Shown here piece by piece: positions 54,807 through 63,707 of a stretch of 64,000 nucleotides of DNA; within the stretch, counting starts at the first letter, position 1; each line of letters opens with the position of its first letter. The notes under the pieces are model-generated. The model saw nothing but the letters and a program-made list of their open reading frames with translations. It was not told the origin of the DNA and did not search any database. The DNA is from an uncultured Flavobacteriaceae bacterium (GTDB taxonomy: Bacteria > Bacteroidota > Bacteroidia > Flavobacteriales > Flavobacteriaceae): NCBI GenBank assembly GCA_947494695.1, contig CANLWB010000011.1, positions 160,029-224,028 on the forward strand. The letters are read 5' to 3'. A program made the position numbers and the translations under genes.

Positions 54807-54951
54807 CACAACGTCTGGTATAACCGTCAGTTACGGGTTAAATTAGTGATTATTTTCGGTTTAACACAGACTTTAGCAATTCCGAGTGGATTCGGACGGC
54901 CTGTCCCGAGCTTGTCTCGGGATAGTCGAATCCGCCGTAATTGCGGTTATA
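54807..54951. repeat. Array palindrome P17
   Basis: CACAACGTCTGG is followed by TATAACCG (54819-54826), which pairs exactly with CGGTTATA (54944-54951). Inside, CAATTCCGAGTGGATTCGGA pairs with TCGAATCCGCCGTAATTG with few mismatches around a hairpin with a CTTGT loop. It is closely related to P1. The IS1182 copy 1 terminal repeat begins 12 bp to the right. Confidence 0.85.
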
Positions 54952-54962
54952 TATTGTGCCTG

Positions 54963-56652
54963 TTGCACCAGCCCTATGTAAATATACAGAAAATGCTTAT
55001 CTTGTTATAAGCAAGGCAAAAAAGAATATCAAGAAAAACTGTTAGCACAATTCCAATTGAGTGAACGTATTCCCAATGAGAATTTTTATCGTAGGTTAAA
55101 GGAGGTTTTGGATTTAGATTTTCTTTATGGACTTACCAGAGATTATTATGGAAGTAGTGGTCAAAAGAGCATCGACCCTGTTGTTTTCTTTAAGTTGTGT
55201 TTGGTAGGCTATCTGGAAAACATCATTAGCGATAGACAATTGATCGAGCATAGCAGTATGCGCTTGGACATCCTTTATTTTTTTGGTATGATATAGATGA
55301 TGAGCTGCCCTGGCATTCCACGATAAGTCGAACGCGTCAATTGTATCCAGAAACCGTATTTGAAGCTGTTTTTACTAGAGTATTTGTTATGTGTGTAGAA
55401 AAAGGTATGGTAAACGGTCACACTCAAGCGATCGATTCCGCACCTATAAAGGCTAATGCCTCTATGGACAGTCTGGAGCTAAAGGTGCCCAAGGAAGATC
55501 TGGAAAGCCATTTACATAATATTCGTCACATTAGTGCCCTGGATAAAAAAAACTCCAATAAGAAGGTCAAAGAAGAATAATGCAAGTAAAAAGACTCAGA
55601 GTCTTACAGCAAGTTCCAAAGAAATACAAGCGATAGCATCGAGAACTAAGAAATGGTCACAAGACGAAGACCAACGACCCGGATCAGGAAACAAGGGCAG
55701 TAAATACACATCCAACAAGACCCATTACAGTCCCACGGATCCCGATGTGCGAATCAGTGTAAAACCAGGCAAAGCCAGAAAGCTCAATTACCTGAGCCAA
55801 CTCAGTGTAGATACAGATCATCATGTAATAACTGACATCAAGGCCTACCATGGCGAGAAGAAAGACAATCAGTATTTACAGGATATCAGAGGGCGATTAA
55901 AAAAACGATTGGATGAGCAAGGATTAGTATGGCGCAACTGTTTAGCGGATACCGGTTATAGCAGTGGCGAGAATTATGCCTTTTTAGAAAGAGAAGGTTT
56001 AGATAGCTTTATACCTCCACATGGTATTTATAAGGGCGGACCGGATGGATTTACATACGATAAATCACACGACCATTACACCTGTCCGAAAGGCAAGACC
56101 ATTCCTTTTAAAAAAGTATTTATAGGGAAAAAGAATACCACAAAGAAGCAGGAGTACAGGGCATCAAAGCGTGTTTGCATAGACTGTCCTATACGCACAC
56201 AATGTCTGGGCAAATCGGCACAAGAAAAGAGGTTTTCGGTTACATTTTATAGAGCCGAGTATGTACAAAACAATGCACGAGTTAACAGTCCCCGAGGGTA
56301 TTATATGAAAGGCAAACGGCAAAGTACAGTAGAACCTGTATTTGGAACACTCACGCAGTTTATGGGGCTTAGGAAAATCAATACCATTGGGATAGAGCAA
56401 GCCAACAAAGTTATGCATCTATCAGCCATGGGCTATAATCTTAAGAAGTACCTGAAATTTATTGCAAAAACGGTGAAAAGTGCTGCCAAAGCAAAAGACC
56501 ATTTGCTTTGGCGGTTAAAAGCCATAATTAGACTTCAAATAAGACTGTTAGCAGCCTTGAATATTTAATAGAAAATGGATATCTCTAAAAAACAAAAGCC
56601 CTTAAAAAGAAGCTTTTGAGTGATATTTTATGTTATTTAGAGCCTTGTGCAA
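54963..56652 (+). mobile_element. IS1182-like insertion sequence, copy 1
   Basis: The element is 1,690 bp. The left end TTGCACCAGCC (54,963) is matched by GCCTTGTGCAA at 56,642-56,652 as terminal inverted repeat. It encodes one DDE transposase with several inactivating changes. It sits in the right arm of P17, and the CGATTACCGTTGTT flank on its right is the same as in copy 2. Confidence 0.88.
55009..56568 (+). pseudogene. IS1182-family transposase, copy 1, inactivated
   Basis: The N-terminal DUF772 domain (SERIPNENFYRRLKEVLDLDFLYG) and the C-terminal DDE domain (LADTGYSSGENYAFLE, then RRESTVEPVFGTL-like RQSTVEPVFGTLTQFMGL) are present. Compared with copy 2 the start ATG is changed to AAG at 55,009-55,011. 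One base is lost near 55,286 (GGTAT instead of GGTTAT) and two are lost in an A-run near 55,550. The losses together restore the frame. The protein cannot be made in full. Confidence 0.88.
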
Positions 56653-56670
56653 CGATTACCGTTGTTGGCA

Positions 56671-57681
56671 TTAGTTGTTACAGTTTCCATTTAAAAAATC
56701 AGTCAAATTAGGATTATAATCATTATTATATATTTCAAAATTATCCAGTTTAAAAAGGTCAGATAAACTACAGAAATTTCCTAAATCTAAATTATTATAA
56801 AAGCCAATCCTACCCTCAACTCCTATTAAGCTTTTAAAATCATTTAGATTTGTTATGTAAGTTCCCGCTACTAATAAGTCTCCATTAATATTTTCCAAAC
56901 CTTCTAACCCTTCTAAATTATTAAAACTAAAATTATTTGTAAGTCTATGGCAATCATATTGTTTAGCTAACTCTATATTAATCGTATTGCCATAGCCTGC
57001 TTCAAGACCAATAATTAAGTTGCCATTTATAGTTTTCAATCCTTTGAGATTCTTTAAATTGTTAATGTCATATGGGCGATATGATTCAGTTGTGCAGTAA
57101 CGGTTCAAAATCAAATCCCCATTCAGTGTTTCTATTTTACTATCTTTTAACCATTCTAAATGAAGATGGTCTGTAATTATTAAATTACCGTTATGAATAC
57201 CTTTACTCAAAGGAACAAAATCTAAATAGTTGTCTAGAAAATAATCTCCTCCAAAGTAACCGGATTCCGAATAAAGCAAAGTATAATCAGAAAAATTTTC
57301 TTCAACCGAAAAGACGACTATCCTAAGTTTATGTAAACTGTTTTTTAAAACTCCAATTTCATCAAGTGTAATAGTTAATGAATTATTATTTGTTTCATAA
57401 GTTGGGTCTTTAGGATATACATCTAAAACATAATCATCATTTAAACCAGCGTTAATCCAATTTACTATTGAAACTAAGTATTTTATATTGTCACCATCTG
57501 GATCGATAGATTCATCCCAATTAAACGTAATGTTAGGGAAATCAATTTCATAGGTTATATTTTGGACTATACTTGGTTGATTATTTATCGATTGTTCGGA
57601 TTGTTCGGACTGTTCACTTGTATTACAGTTAACTAGTAATAATAAGGCAATCAGTACTAAAAAAAAGTTATGGTTTTTCAT
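56671..57681 (-). CDS. Lipoprotein with receptor-L/leucine-rich-like repeats
   Basis: The 336-residue protein has a lipoprotein signal (LLLLVNC, Cys19) and three SEQ repeats just after it. Residues 35-140 look like a fibronectin type III or cadherin-like sandwich (ITFNWDESIDPDGDNIKYLVSI). Residues 155-320 contain leucine-rich receptor-L-type repeats such as NLKNLKGLKTINGNLIIG and NLEGLEGLENINGDLLVAG. It is probably on the cell surface and may bind other molecules. It lies between the two IS1182 copies. Confidence 0.78.
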   Translation of the reverse strand: MKNHNFFLVLIALLLLVNCNTSEQSEQSEQSINNQPSIVQNITYEIDFPNITFNWDESIDPDGDNIKYLVSIVNWINAGLNDDYVLDVYPKDPTYETNNNSLTITLDEIGVLKNSLHKLRIVVFSVEENFSDYTLLYSESGYFGGDYFLDNYLDFVPLSKGIHNGNLIITDHLHLEWLKDSKIETLNGDLILNRYCTTESYRPYDINNLKNLKGLKTINGNLIIGLEAGYGNTINIELAKQYDCHRLTNNFSFNNLEGLEGLENINGDLLVAGTYITNLNDFKSLIGVEGRIGFYNNLDLGNFCSLSDLFKLDNFEIYNNDYNPNLTDFLNGNCNN

Positions 57682-57699
57682 ATTTTTGGTTAATTAATT

Positions 57700-57822
57700 C
57701 AATGGTTCGTGTATGATTTGTTGCATGAAAATCCGTAGGGATTTTCAGATTAAGAAACGAAGATAGCAAAAGTGCGAGGATTTTCCGATAGAAAAATCAG
57801 AAGTAATTAATTATACACGTTG
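57700..57822. repeat. Array palindrome P18
   Basis: The left arm is CAATGGTTCGTGTATGATTT. It has two inner hairpins, GAAAATCC with GGATTTTC (near 57,727) and GATTTTCC with AAAAATC (near 57,779). The right arm is GAAGTAATTAATTATACACG followed by TTG, and then the left end of IS1182 copy 2. Confidence 0.8.
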
Positions 57823-57828
57823 TGCCTG

Positions 57829-59517
57829 TTGCACAAGCCCTATGTAAAGATACAGAAAATTCGTATCTTGTTATATGCAAGGCAAGAAAGATTATCAAGA
57901 AAAATTATTTGCACAATTCCAACTCAGTGAGCGGATTCCCAAGAACAATTTTTATCGGAGATTAAAAGAAGTTTTGGATTTAGATTTTCTTTATGGACTT
58001 ACCAGAGATTATTATGGAAGTAGCGGACAAAAAAGCATCGATCCTGTAGTTTTCTTTAAATTGTGTTTGGTGGGTTATTTAGAAAACATCATTAGCGATA
58101 GACAATTGATCGAGCATAGCAGTATGCGCTTGGACATCCTTTATTTTTTGGGTTATGATATAGATGAGGAATTACCCTGGCATTCCACTATTAGCCGAAC
58201 CCGTGGATTATATCCAGAGTCGGTATTTGAAGATGTGTTTACCAAGGTGCTAAGTATGTGTGTAGAAAAAGGTATGGTAAGCGGTCACACTCAAGCGATC
58301 GATTCCGCACCTGTAAAAGCAAATGCTTCTATGGATACTTTAGAACTGAAAGTCCCCAAGGAAGATTTAGAGATGCACTTGCATCGTATCCGCCATATTA
58401 GTACTATGGATAAAGAAAGAGCTCCAATACGACAATCAAAATAGAATAAAGCTTCTAAATCACAACAAGCAATAAGTGCAAGGACAAGTGAGTTACAAGC
58501 CATAAAAAGCAGAAACAAAAAATGGCGTAAAGACCAAGACCAGCGACCAGGAGCAGGTAACAAAGGCTCTAAATATACTTCAAACAAAACCCATTATAGT
58601 CCAACCGATCCCGATGCACGAATAAGTGTAAAACCCGGCAAGGCAAGAAAGCTTAATTATATGAGTCAATTAAGTGTAGACACAGGGCATCATGTCATTA
58701 CGGATATCAAGGCGTATCATGCAGATGGCAAGGACAGCCTGTATTTACCCGATATCTGTAACCGCTTAGAAAAACGCTTGCATAAACAGGGACTGTTATG
58801 GCATAATTGTATTGCAGATACGGGCTATAGTAGTGGGGAGAACTATGCTTTTTTAGAAGAAAAGGGCTTACGTAGTTATATTCCTCCCCATGGCACTTAC
58901 AAAGGAGGTACAGAGGGATTTAAGTATATTAAAGAATTGGATCATTATCTATGCCCTCAAGGAAAGATCATCCCCTTTAAAAAGGTTTTTTATGAAGGAA
59001 CAAATAACAATAAAAAGAAAGAATATCGAGCCTCAAAGAAAATTTGTACCGACTGTCCCTTAAGGAGTAGCTGTTTAAAGAAGAGCCAAGAAAAGCGTAT
59101 TACTATTACCTATTATGTAGAAGAGTACGAACGTAACAATGGGCGAGTAAACAGCCCGAGAGGCAGCTACATGAAAGGTAAACGACAAAGTACGGTAGAA
59201 CCAGTATTTGGAACGCTTACCCAGTTTTTAGGGCTTAGAAAAATCAATACCATAGGCATTGAGCAAGCAAATAAAGTAATGCATCTATCAGCCATAGCTT
59301 ATAACCTGAAAAAGTATCTAAAATTCACCCAAAAACGAGTGAAAAGTGGAGCAGGAATGCTTGCTTTATTATTTTTAGTAAAAAATACTGTGTATAAGCT
59401 CGAAAAGTTATTTTTAAGGAACCTTAAAATAGCTGATTATAAAGCAATCTAAAAAAAGAAACAGCCTTAAAAGGCAGTTATAAAAGTCTGTTTTTTGTGA
59501 TTTATTGGCTTGTGCAA
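57829..59517 (+). mobile_element. IS1182-like insertion sequence, copy 2
   Basis: The 1,689-bp element has TTGCACAAGCC (57829-57839) exactly inverted as GGCTTGTGCAA (59507-59517). The orientation is the same as copy 1. The left end lies in the right arm of P18 and the right flank reads CGATTACCGTTGTT. The single transposase gene has one stop codon. Confidence 0.9.
57875..59452 (+). pseudogene. IS1182-family transposase, copy 2, with one TAG
   Basis: The frame starts at 57,875 (MQGKKDYQEKLFAQFQLSER) and carries the DUF772-type N-terminus and the DDE_Tnp_1_6-type C-terminus with four Cys in ICTDCPLRSSCLKKSQ. It is open to 59,452 except for a TAG at 58,442-58,444. Copy 1 has AAG (Lys) at the matching codon, so one substitution inactivated it. 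The product would be 525 residues. Confidence 0.9.
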
Positions 59518-59590
59518 CGATTACCGTTGTTGTAAGTAGTGCTTTTCACGTTCTACTTGTTTTCCGATGTTTGTTATTTAGTTCAAATGT

Positions 59591-59668
59591 GAGCGTTGGC
59601 AGACATACTCTTTTGCAATTTTTGGCGTAGCTTTGGCTGATGCGAATTGCAAATGTGTATGGCTTTAG
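59591..59668. repeat. Array palindrome P19
   Basis: AGACATACTCTTTTGCAA (59601-59618) pairs with TTGCAAATGTGTATGGCT (59647-59664) with three mismatches. The left edge is GAGCGTTGGC. The stop codon of the HNH gene lies in the right arm. A related GCGTTGGCTTATGTGTC occurs beyond the restriction-modification genes at 63,834. Confidence 0.78.
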
Positions 59669-60669
59669 CTTGGGCTTCTCATTACACCTGCATATTTAAA
59701 TAGTCCAAAGATATTTTTCTTATGGTAGTCTAAAAATGACTTTTCAGGTTTAAAAAAGTCCTCAATGGGAATATTTATTTTCTTTTCATCATATTCAGCC
59801 AATAAAGTGTCTTTCACATCCTCGTGTACTTTTACACAATAGTTTTCGTCAATCGTAAACATACCTCTATCAAAAGCCCAATGAATATCCCTTGACATTG
59901 CGATTCCATTACAAGGAAGGAATGAGCCAGAGTGTGATTTTGGTTTTATGTGTGCTGCTTCTAAATTAATTAGCTTTTTATAAAATATGGATTCTCCAGT
60001 TACTGCACATTTGTTTTGGTAACCAAGTAAAACAAAGTCTCTAAAACTAACCGAATTGAAGAGGTTTGCTCCTTTAGTTTCTTCTAATTCAGATTTTTCA
60101 TCTTCTTTAGCTTGATTTTGTCTTTTGTCAGCTTCTTTTTTTACCTCTTCTGGAATAACTGTTTCTAAATTTTCTAAATCGACTTGATTAGCGTCAATAA
60201 AATCTAATTCATTTTCGTAAACTGCGTGTCCACCACGCAATTCAGATTCATCCACGATTGTATTCAAAAAATTGTAATGCTCACTATCTGCATTAAAAAG
60301 ATGCATTTTATAAAGATTTGTCAAATCCTCTGTTTGAAATTTTTGAAAAACAATAATATCGTTTGGCTTAAAATATGAACGGTTTGGGTCTATTTGATTA
60401 TTCATATAGAGCCTAAATTCATCTCTTGGTTGCTTTGCTAAACTTCCGTGATATTTATCATTATGATATACAAAAGTGCAATAAACTTTTTCGTTTAATT
60501 CTGGTGGAATTATTGGCAAAAGAATTGCGTCATTTAATTCTGTTGTTGAAAGTGGTGGAAAAAAGGCTTCATTCTTTTTTGAAATGAGCATATATCTTCC
60601 TCTAGATATACTGCCATCTGGTTTCGGACTGCCAAGTTCTTGGAACTTTAGTTTTTTGATATAATACAT
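59665..60669 (-). CDS. HNH restriction endonuclease
   Basis: The 334-residue protein has an N-terminal half of unknown type, a charged linker with EEVKKEADKRQNQAKEDEKSE, and a C-terminal HNH nuclease domain (about residues 225-300). That domain reads CAVTGESIFYKKLINLEAAHIKPKSHSGSFLPCNGIAMSRDIHWAFDRG: the AAHIKP His, the Asn and the final His are visible. It is the last gene of a restriction-modification operon, 3 bp after the recognition-domain gene. It probably cuts DNA not methylated by the two methyltransferases. Confidence 0.85.
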   Translation of the reverse strand: MYYIKKLKFQELGSPKPDGSISRGRYMLISKKNEAFFPPLSTTELNDAILLPIIPPELNEKVYCTFVYHNDKYHGSLAKQPRDEFRLYMNNQIDPNRSYFKPNDIIVFQKFQTEDLTNLYKMHLFNADSEHYNFLNTIVDESELRGGHAVYENELDFIDANQVDLENLETVIPEEVKKEADKRQNQAKEDEKSELEETKGANLFNSVSFRDFVLLGYQNKCAVTGESIFYKKLINLEAAHIKPKSHSGSFLPCNGIAMSRDIHWAFDRGMFTIDENYCVKVHEDVKDTLLAEYDEKKINIPIEDFFKPEKSFLDYHKKNIFGLFKYAGVMRSPS

Positions 60670-60672
60670 ATT

Positions 60673-61092
60673 TTAGCTAAAGTCTAGTCTATAATTTGTG
60701 TTATCAATTCTATCAATTGTAACAGTTGTTCTACCATAATTCAAGAGGTCTTGCATTGAAATCCTTCTGTTTGTTGGTAATCCTAACCTATTTCTTAAGT
60801 ATATTCCTAAAACATCTTTACTAGGTTTTGATTCTAATTGTTTTGGATATCCATCTGGACCGTTACCTCCAAAGATTCCTTGCATAACTGTTCCGTCATC
60901 CCAATGAAAGTTCATTATTACCTGTTGTGCTGGTTTTCTATCGAAAAGACCAGGATTTGCTCGAATAGTTCCAATATGTATTGGAATATATGAATCATAA
61001 GGTCTCGTATGATTTAATGCATTTGAGCCCCAATTCAGACCTCCAGTATTATGCATTCTGCCTGTTTTAGTTAAAAGTGTAATGTCTGGCAT
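60673..61092 (-). CDS. B3-like DNA-recognition domain protein (NgoFVII/BfiI C-terminal type)
   Basis: The 139-residue protein contains LLTKTGRMHNTGGLNWGSNALNHTRPYDSYIPIHIGTIRANPGLF, a block known from the C-terminal domain of NgoFVII-like restriction enzymes. It ends GRTTVTIDRIDNTNYRLDFS. It has no nuclease motif (PLD HKD is absent). Its start overlaps the end of the first methyltransferase gene by 22 bp. It is most likely the DNA-binding subunit that works with the HNH nuclease encoded next. Confidence 0.75.
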   Translation of the reverse strand: MPDITLLTKTGRMHNTGGLNWGSNALNHTRPYDSYIPIHIGTIRANPGLFDRKPAQQVIMNFHWDDGTVMQGIFGGNGPDGYPKQLESKPSKDVLGIYLRNRLGLPTNRRISMQDLLNYGRTTVTIDRIDNTNYRLDFS

Positions 61093-62309
61093 AATTCTAC
61101 TGATTTAGTTTTATTATTTAATATTTCAATAACTGTTTCTGCAATTACTTTAGAAAATTGTGGCGGAACAGCATTACCAATCATTTTATACTGGTCTCCT
61201 CTTGAACCTAGAAATTCAAAATCATCATCAAAAGTTTGTATTCTTGCAGCTTCTCTTACTGTAATTGTACGAGCTTGGTTTGGGTCTGGATGAATATGTC
61301 TTAAACCATCTTTATATAAATGTGCAGGAATTGTATTGCTCGGTTTATCCTCTCGTATAACGTGGTATTTATGAAATTTTGAATCTTTGCCAGTTTTTTC
61401 TTTATATAATTGAATTAGAGCTTTACTCGAAGTGTATTTTTCAGTTCCACTCAAAATATCCTCTGTTAGCATCTTAAAGATTTCAATATCTCTTTCGCTG
61501 TGCATTCTTGGTTCGTGGTTATTTGGTAAAGCCACACCATTTAATTTTACCGAATGTGAATGTTTTGGATTTAATTTTGAAGGATATATTTTAGGTAAAT
61601 TTTCGAAAGCAACTTTAGAGTTTAAGGGTTCTTTGCTTGCTTTTTCTTTCATAAGTGAATAAAATCTACGAACTTGTTTTGTGCTATTTTCGCTTTTTTG
61701 CACTCCAAAAATGATGACTCTTTTTCTTTTTTGAGGGACATTATAGTATGATGTGTCAAACAGAGCATTTTCTCTTAAGTTGTCAGTTATTTCATAACCG
61801 ATTTCCTCAAAAGCTTTTCTAACTCTTTTGACAATAGATATTCCGCCTGGTTTTGCAGAAAGAATACCTTCTACATTTTCAAAAACAAATGCATTAGGTT
61901 CATAGTGGTTAACCATTTTTACATAACTCTCAAATAAGAAGTTACGATAATCGTCTTGCATACCATTTTCATCTCTAACTCTTCCAGCCATTGAATATGC
62001 TTGACAAGGTGGGCCTCCAACAATTAGGTCAACATTTTTGTCTCCAACGATTTTATCAAGTCCTTCACTTTTTCCAAATTTTGAATCATCAAAGCCATTG
62101 ATTAATTCTTCTGTTCTTTGAATATCGAAATGTAATATGTTATTGCGGTCTAAATCATAATTCCATTTTGTGCTCAATCTCTTTTTAAGAGTTTGAACAG
62201 TTGGAAATTCCCAATCAACAGCGGCTAAAGTATTGTATTTTCCTGTTTGAAGGAATCCGTCTGTTAATCCACCACAACCAGCGAATAAGTCAATTACATT
62301 AATTTTCAT
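61071..62309 (-). CDS. DNA (cytosine-5-)-methyltransferase 1 of the R-M operon
   Basis: The 412-residue enzyme has the 5mC motifs in order: INVIDLFAGCGGLTDGF (I), VGGPPCQAYSMAGR with the catalytic Cys (IV), FVFENVEGILS (VI), NVPQKRKRVIIFG (VIII), VREAARIQTFDDDFEFLG (IX) and QYKMIGNAVPP (X). The target-recognition region lies between about residues 230 and 340. It overlaps the second methyltransferase gene by 11 bp. Its target sequence is unknown. Confidence 0.95.
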   Translation of the reverse strand: MKINVIDLFAGCGGLTDGFLQTGKYNTLAAVDWEFPTVQTLKKRLSTKWNYDLDRNNILHFDIQRTEELINGFDDSKFGKSEGLDKIVGDKNVDLIVGGPPCQAYSMAGRVRDENGMQDDYRNFLFESYVKMVNHYEPNAFVFENVEGILSAKPGGISIVKRVRKAFEEIGYEITDNLRENALFDTSYYNVPQKRKRVIIFGVQKSENSTKQVRRFYSLMKEKASKEPLNSKVAFENLPKIYPSKLNPKHSHSVKLNGVALPNNHEPRMHSERDIEIFKMLTEDILSGTEKYTSSKALIQLYKEKTGKDSKFHKYHVIREDKPSNTIPAHLYKDGLRHIHPDPNQARTITVREAARIQTFDDDFEFLGSRGDQYKMIGNAVPPQFSKVIAETVIEILNNKTKSVELCQTLHF

Positions 62310-63375
62310 CTTTCAAATAGTTTATCAAGTGAGTACCAAGAACTTTACCTAGCAATGGTGGAACAGCATTTCCAACTTGTCTGTATTGTTGAGTTTTATT
62401 ACCCAAAAAAACAAATTCATCAGGAAAGGATTGTAATCTCGCATTTTCTCTAACGCTAGGAACTCTATTCCATTTATAATGAAAGTGATTTCTATGACCT
62501 GTATCTATAGTTTTAGATGGTCTTTTACTGTGATATCTAGTCCAAGCTTCATTAAATTTTCTAGAATCTCCAACTCCTGGTGGCAAATCTTTATGATTTC
62601 CGCCTTCTGGAACTTGTGAAATAACATTTATAACGTGTTCAGTATGTTTTGTCCCAAGATGGTTTTTTAAAACTTTGTTACCATTCCGCATTGTTTTTTG
62701 ATATTGACTAGAAGCTTTTTTGTCATACGATAATTCTTCATTTCCTAAATCGCTGACTAAATTTGGTAAGTCCCCAATTGCATCTTTACAACCAATATAT
62801 TCTTCTGGTTTATGAGTTTTTTCTGGAAATTCAAAAACGCCTAATTCTTTTTTTATTGCTACAAAAAATACTCGTTTTCTTATTTGTGGAACTCCATAAT
62901 CTGGTGCATATAAAAGTTTAGGATTACAGTTGTATCCCATTTCTTCACACAATTCAATAATCTCTTTTTTAGCTTTTCCTTTGTATAAATTGAGTAATCC
63001 TGGAACATTCTCAATGATGATAGCTTTTGGATTTACCCTTTTAGCAAGTTTAAATACAGCATTAAAAAGTGTATTTCTTTCATCATTTTCATTTCTTGCT
63101 CCAGTCAATGAGAAACCTTGACAAGGTGGTCCAGCAATTATAACATCTACTTTATGTTCTCCTTTTGACTCTACGATTTTATCTATTGAGTCGTCTTCGT
63201 GCAAGTCTAAAAGAAGTGTTTTAGAATCGTTGTGGTTTTGCTCAAATGTTTTTAAAGCTATTTCTGTATTATCTACACCTAAAATAACGTGGAATCCAGC
63301 TTGCTGGAATCCATAAGAGAATCCTCCGCATCCAGAGAATAAGTCGATTGCGGTTAATTTTCTATTCATTTTCAA
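62299..63375 (-). CDS. DNA (cytosine-5-)-methyltransferase 2 of the R-M operon
   Basis: The 358-residue enzyme shows motif I in AIDLFSGCGGFSYGFQQAGF, IV in IAGPPCQGFSLTG with the catalytic Cys, VI in IIENVPGLL, VIII in YGVPQIRKRVFFV, IX in VRENARLQSFPDEFVFLG and X in QYRQVGNAVPP. It differs clearly from methyltransferase 1, so it is not a recent duplicate. Two cytosine methylases next to one nuclease usually protect the two strands of an asymmetric site. It overlaps the XRE gene by 14 bp. Confidence 0.95.
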   Translation of the reverse strand: MKMNRKLTAIDLFSGCGGFSYGFQQAGFHVILGVDNTEIALKTFEQNHNDSKTLLLDLHEDDSIDKIVESKGEHKVDVIIAGPPCQGFSLTGARNENDERNTLFNAVFKLAKRVNPKAIIIENVPGLLNLYKGKAKKEIIELCEEMGYNCNPKLLYAPDYGVPQIRKRVFFVAIKKELGVFEFPEKTHKPEEYIGCKDAIGDLPNLVSDLGNEELSYDKKASSQYQKTMRNGNKVLKNHLGTKHTEHVINVISQVPEGGNHKDLPPGVGDSRKFNEAWTRYHSKRPSKTIDTGHRNHFHYKWNRVPSVRENARLQSFPDEFVFLGNKTQQYRQVGNAVPPLLGKVLGTHLINYLKDEN

Positions 63376-63694
63376 AATTTAATTTTGCTTGTTTTACGTT
63401 AGTATTTCTGAAATAAGTGGCATTGTTTTCTGCAACTGAAAAAACTGATTCAGAGCATTTATATTTTAAAGCTTCTTTTGCAAATTTGTCAGCAAAAAAT
63501 AAGTCATTAATTTTTTGATTGTCAATTTTTAAGATTTTAGAAAGTTTTTCGAGTTTTGAAATACTGAACTTTTGGGTTCCATTTTCAATACGGCAAATTG
63601 CACTTGTATTTATGCCAATTTGATTACCAAATTCAGTTTGTGTCCAATCTCGTTTTTCTCGCTCGTTCTTAATGAATTGTCCGAAACCTGCCAT
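63362..63694 (-). CDS. XRE-family regulator, likely controller protein of the R-M system
   Basis: The start is set at the ATG at 63,694 (MAGFGQFIKNERE), since the extra 13 residues upstream overlap a palindromic operator candidate. The 110-residue protein has a Cro/C1-type HTH (IKNEREKRDWTQTEFGNQIGINTSAICRIENGTQKFSISKLEKLSKIL) and a C-terminal extension of about 45 residues. It is the first gene of the operon. By analogy with C proteins it would time methylase and nuclease expression. Confidence 0.85.
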   Translation of the reverse strand: MAGFGQFIKNEREKRDWTQTEFGNQIGINTSAICRIENGTQKFSISKLEKLSKILKIDNQKINDLFFADKFAKEALKYKCSESVFSVAENNATYFRNTNVKQAKLNFENE

Positions 63695-63707
63695 TTTATT
63701 TATTTTA

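Noticed and set aside
55057..56568. Programmed -1 frameshifting of the IS1182 transposase
   Set aside because: Copy 2 has a single continuous frame apart from one TAG, and copy 1 has lost its start codon as well, so decay is the simpler reading.
36731..59668. GAAAATCC/GGATTTTC repeats as a CRISPR array
   Set aside because: The copies are hundreds to thousands of bases apart, differ in flanks and loops, and no cas gene is present.
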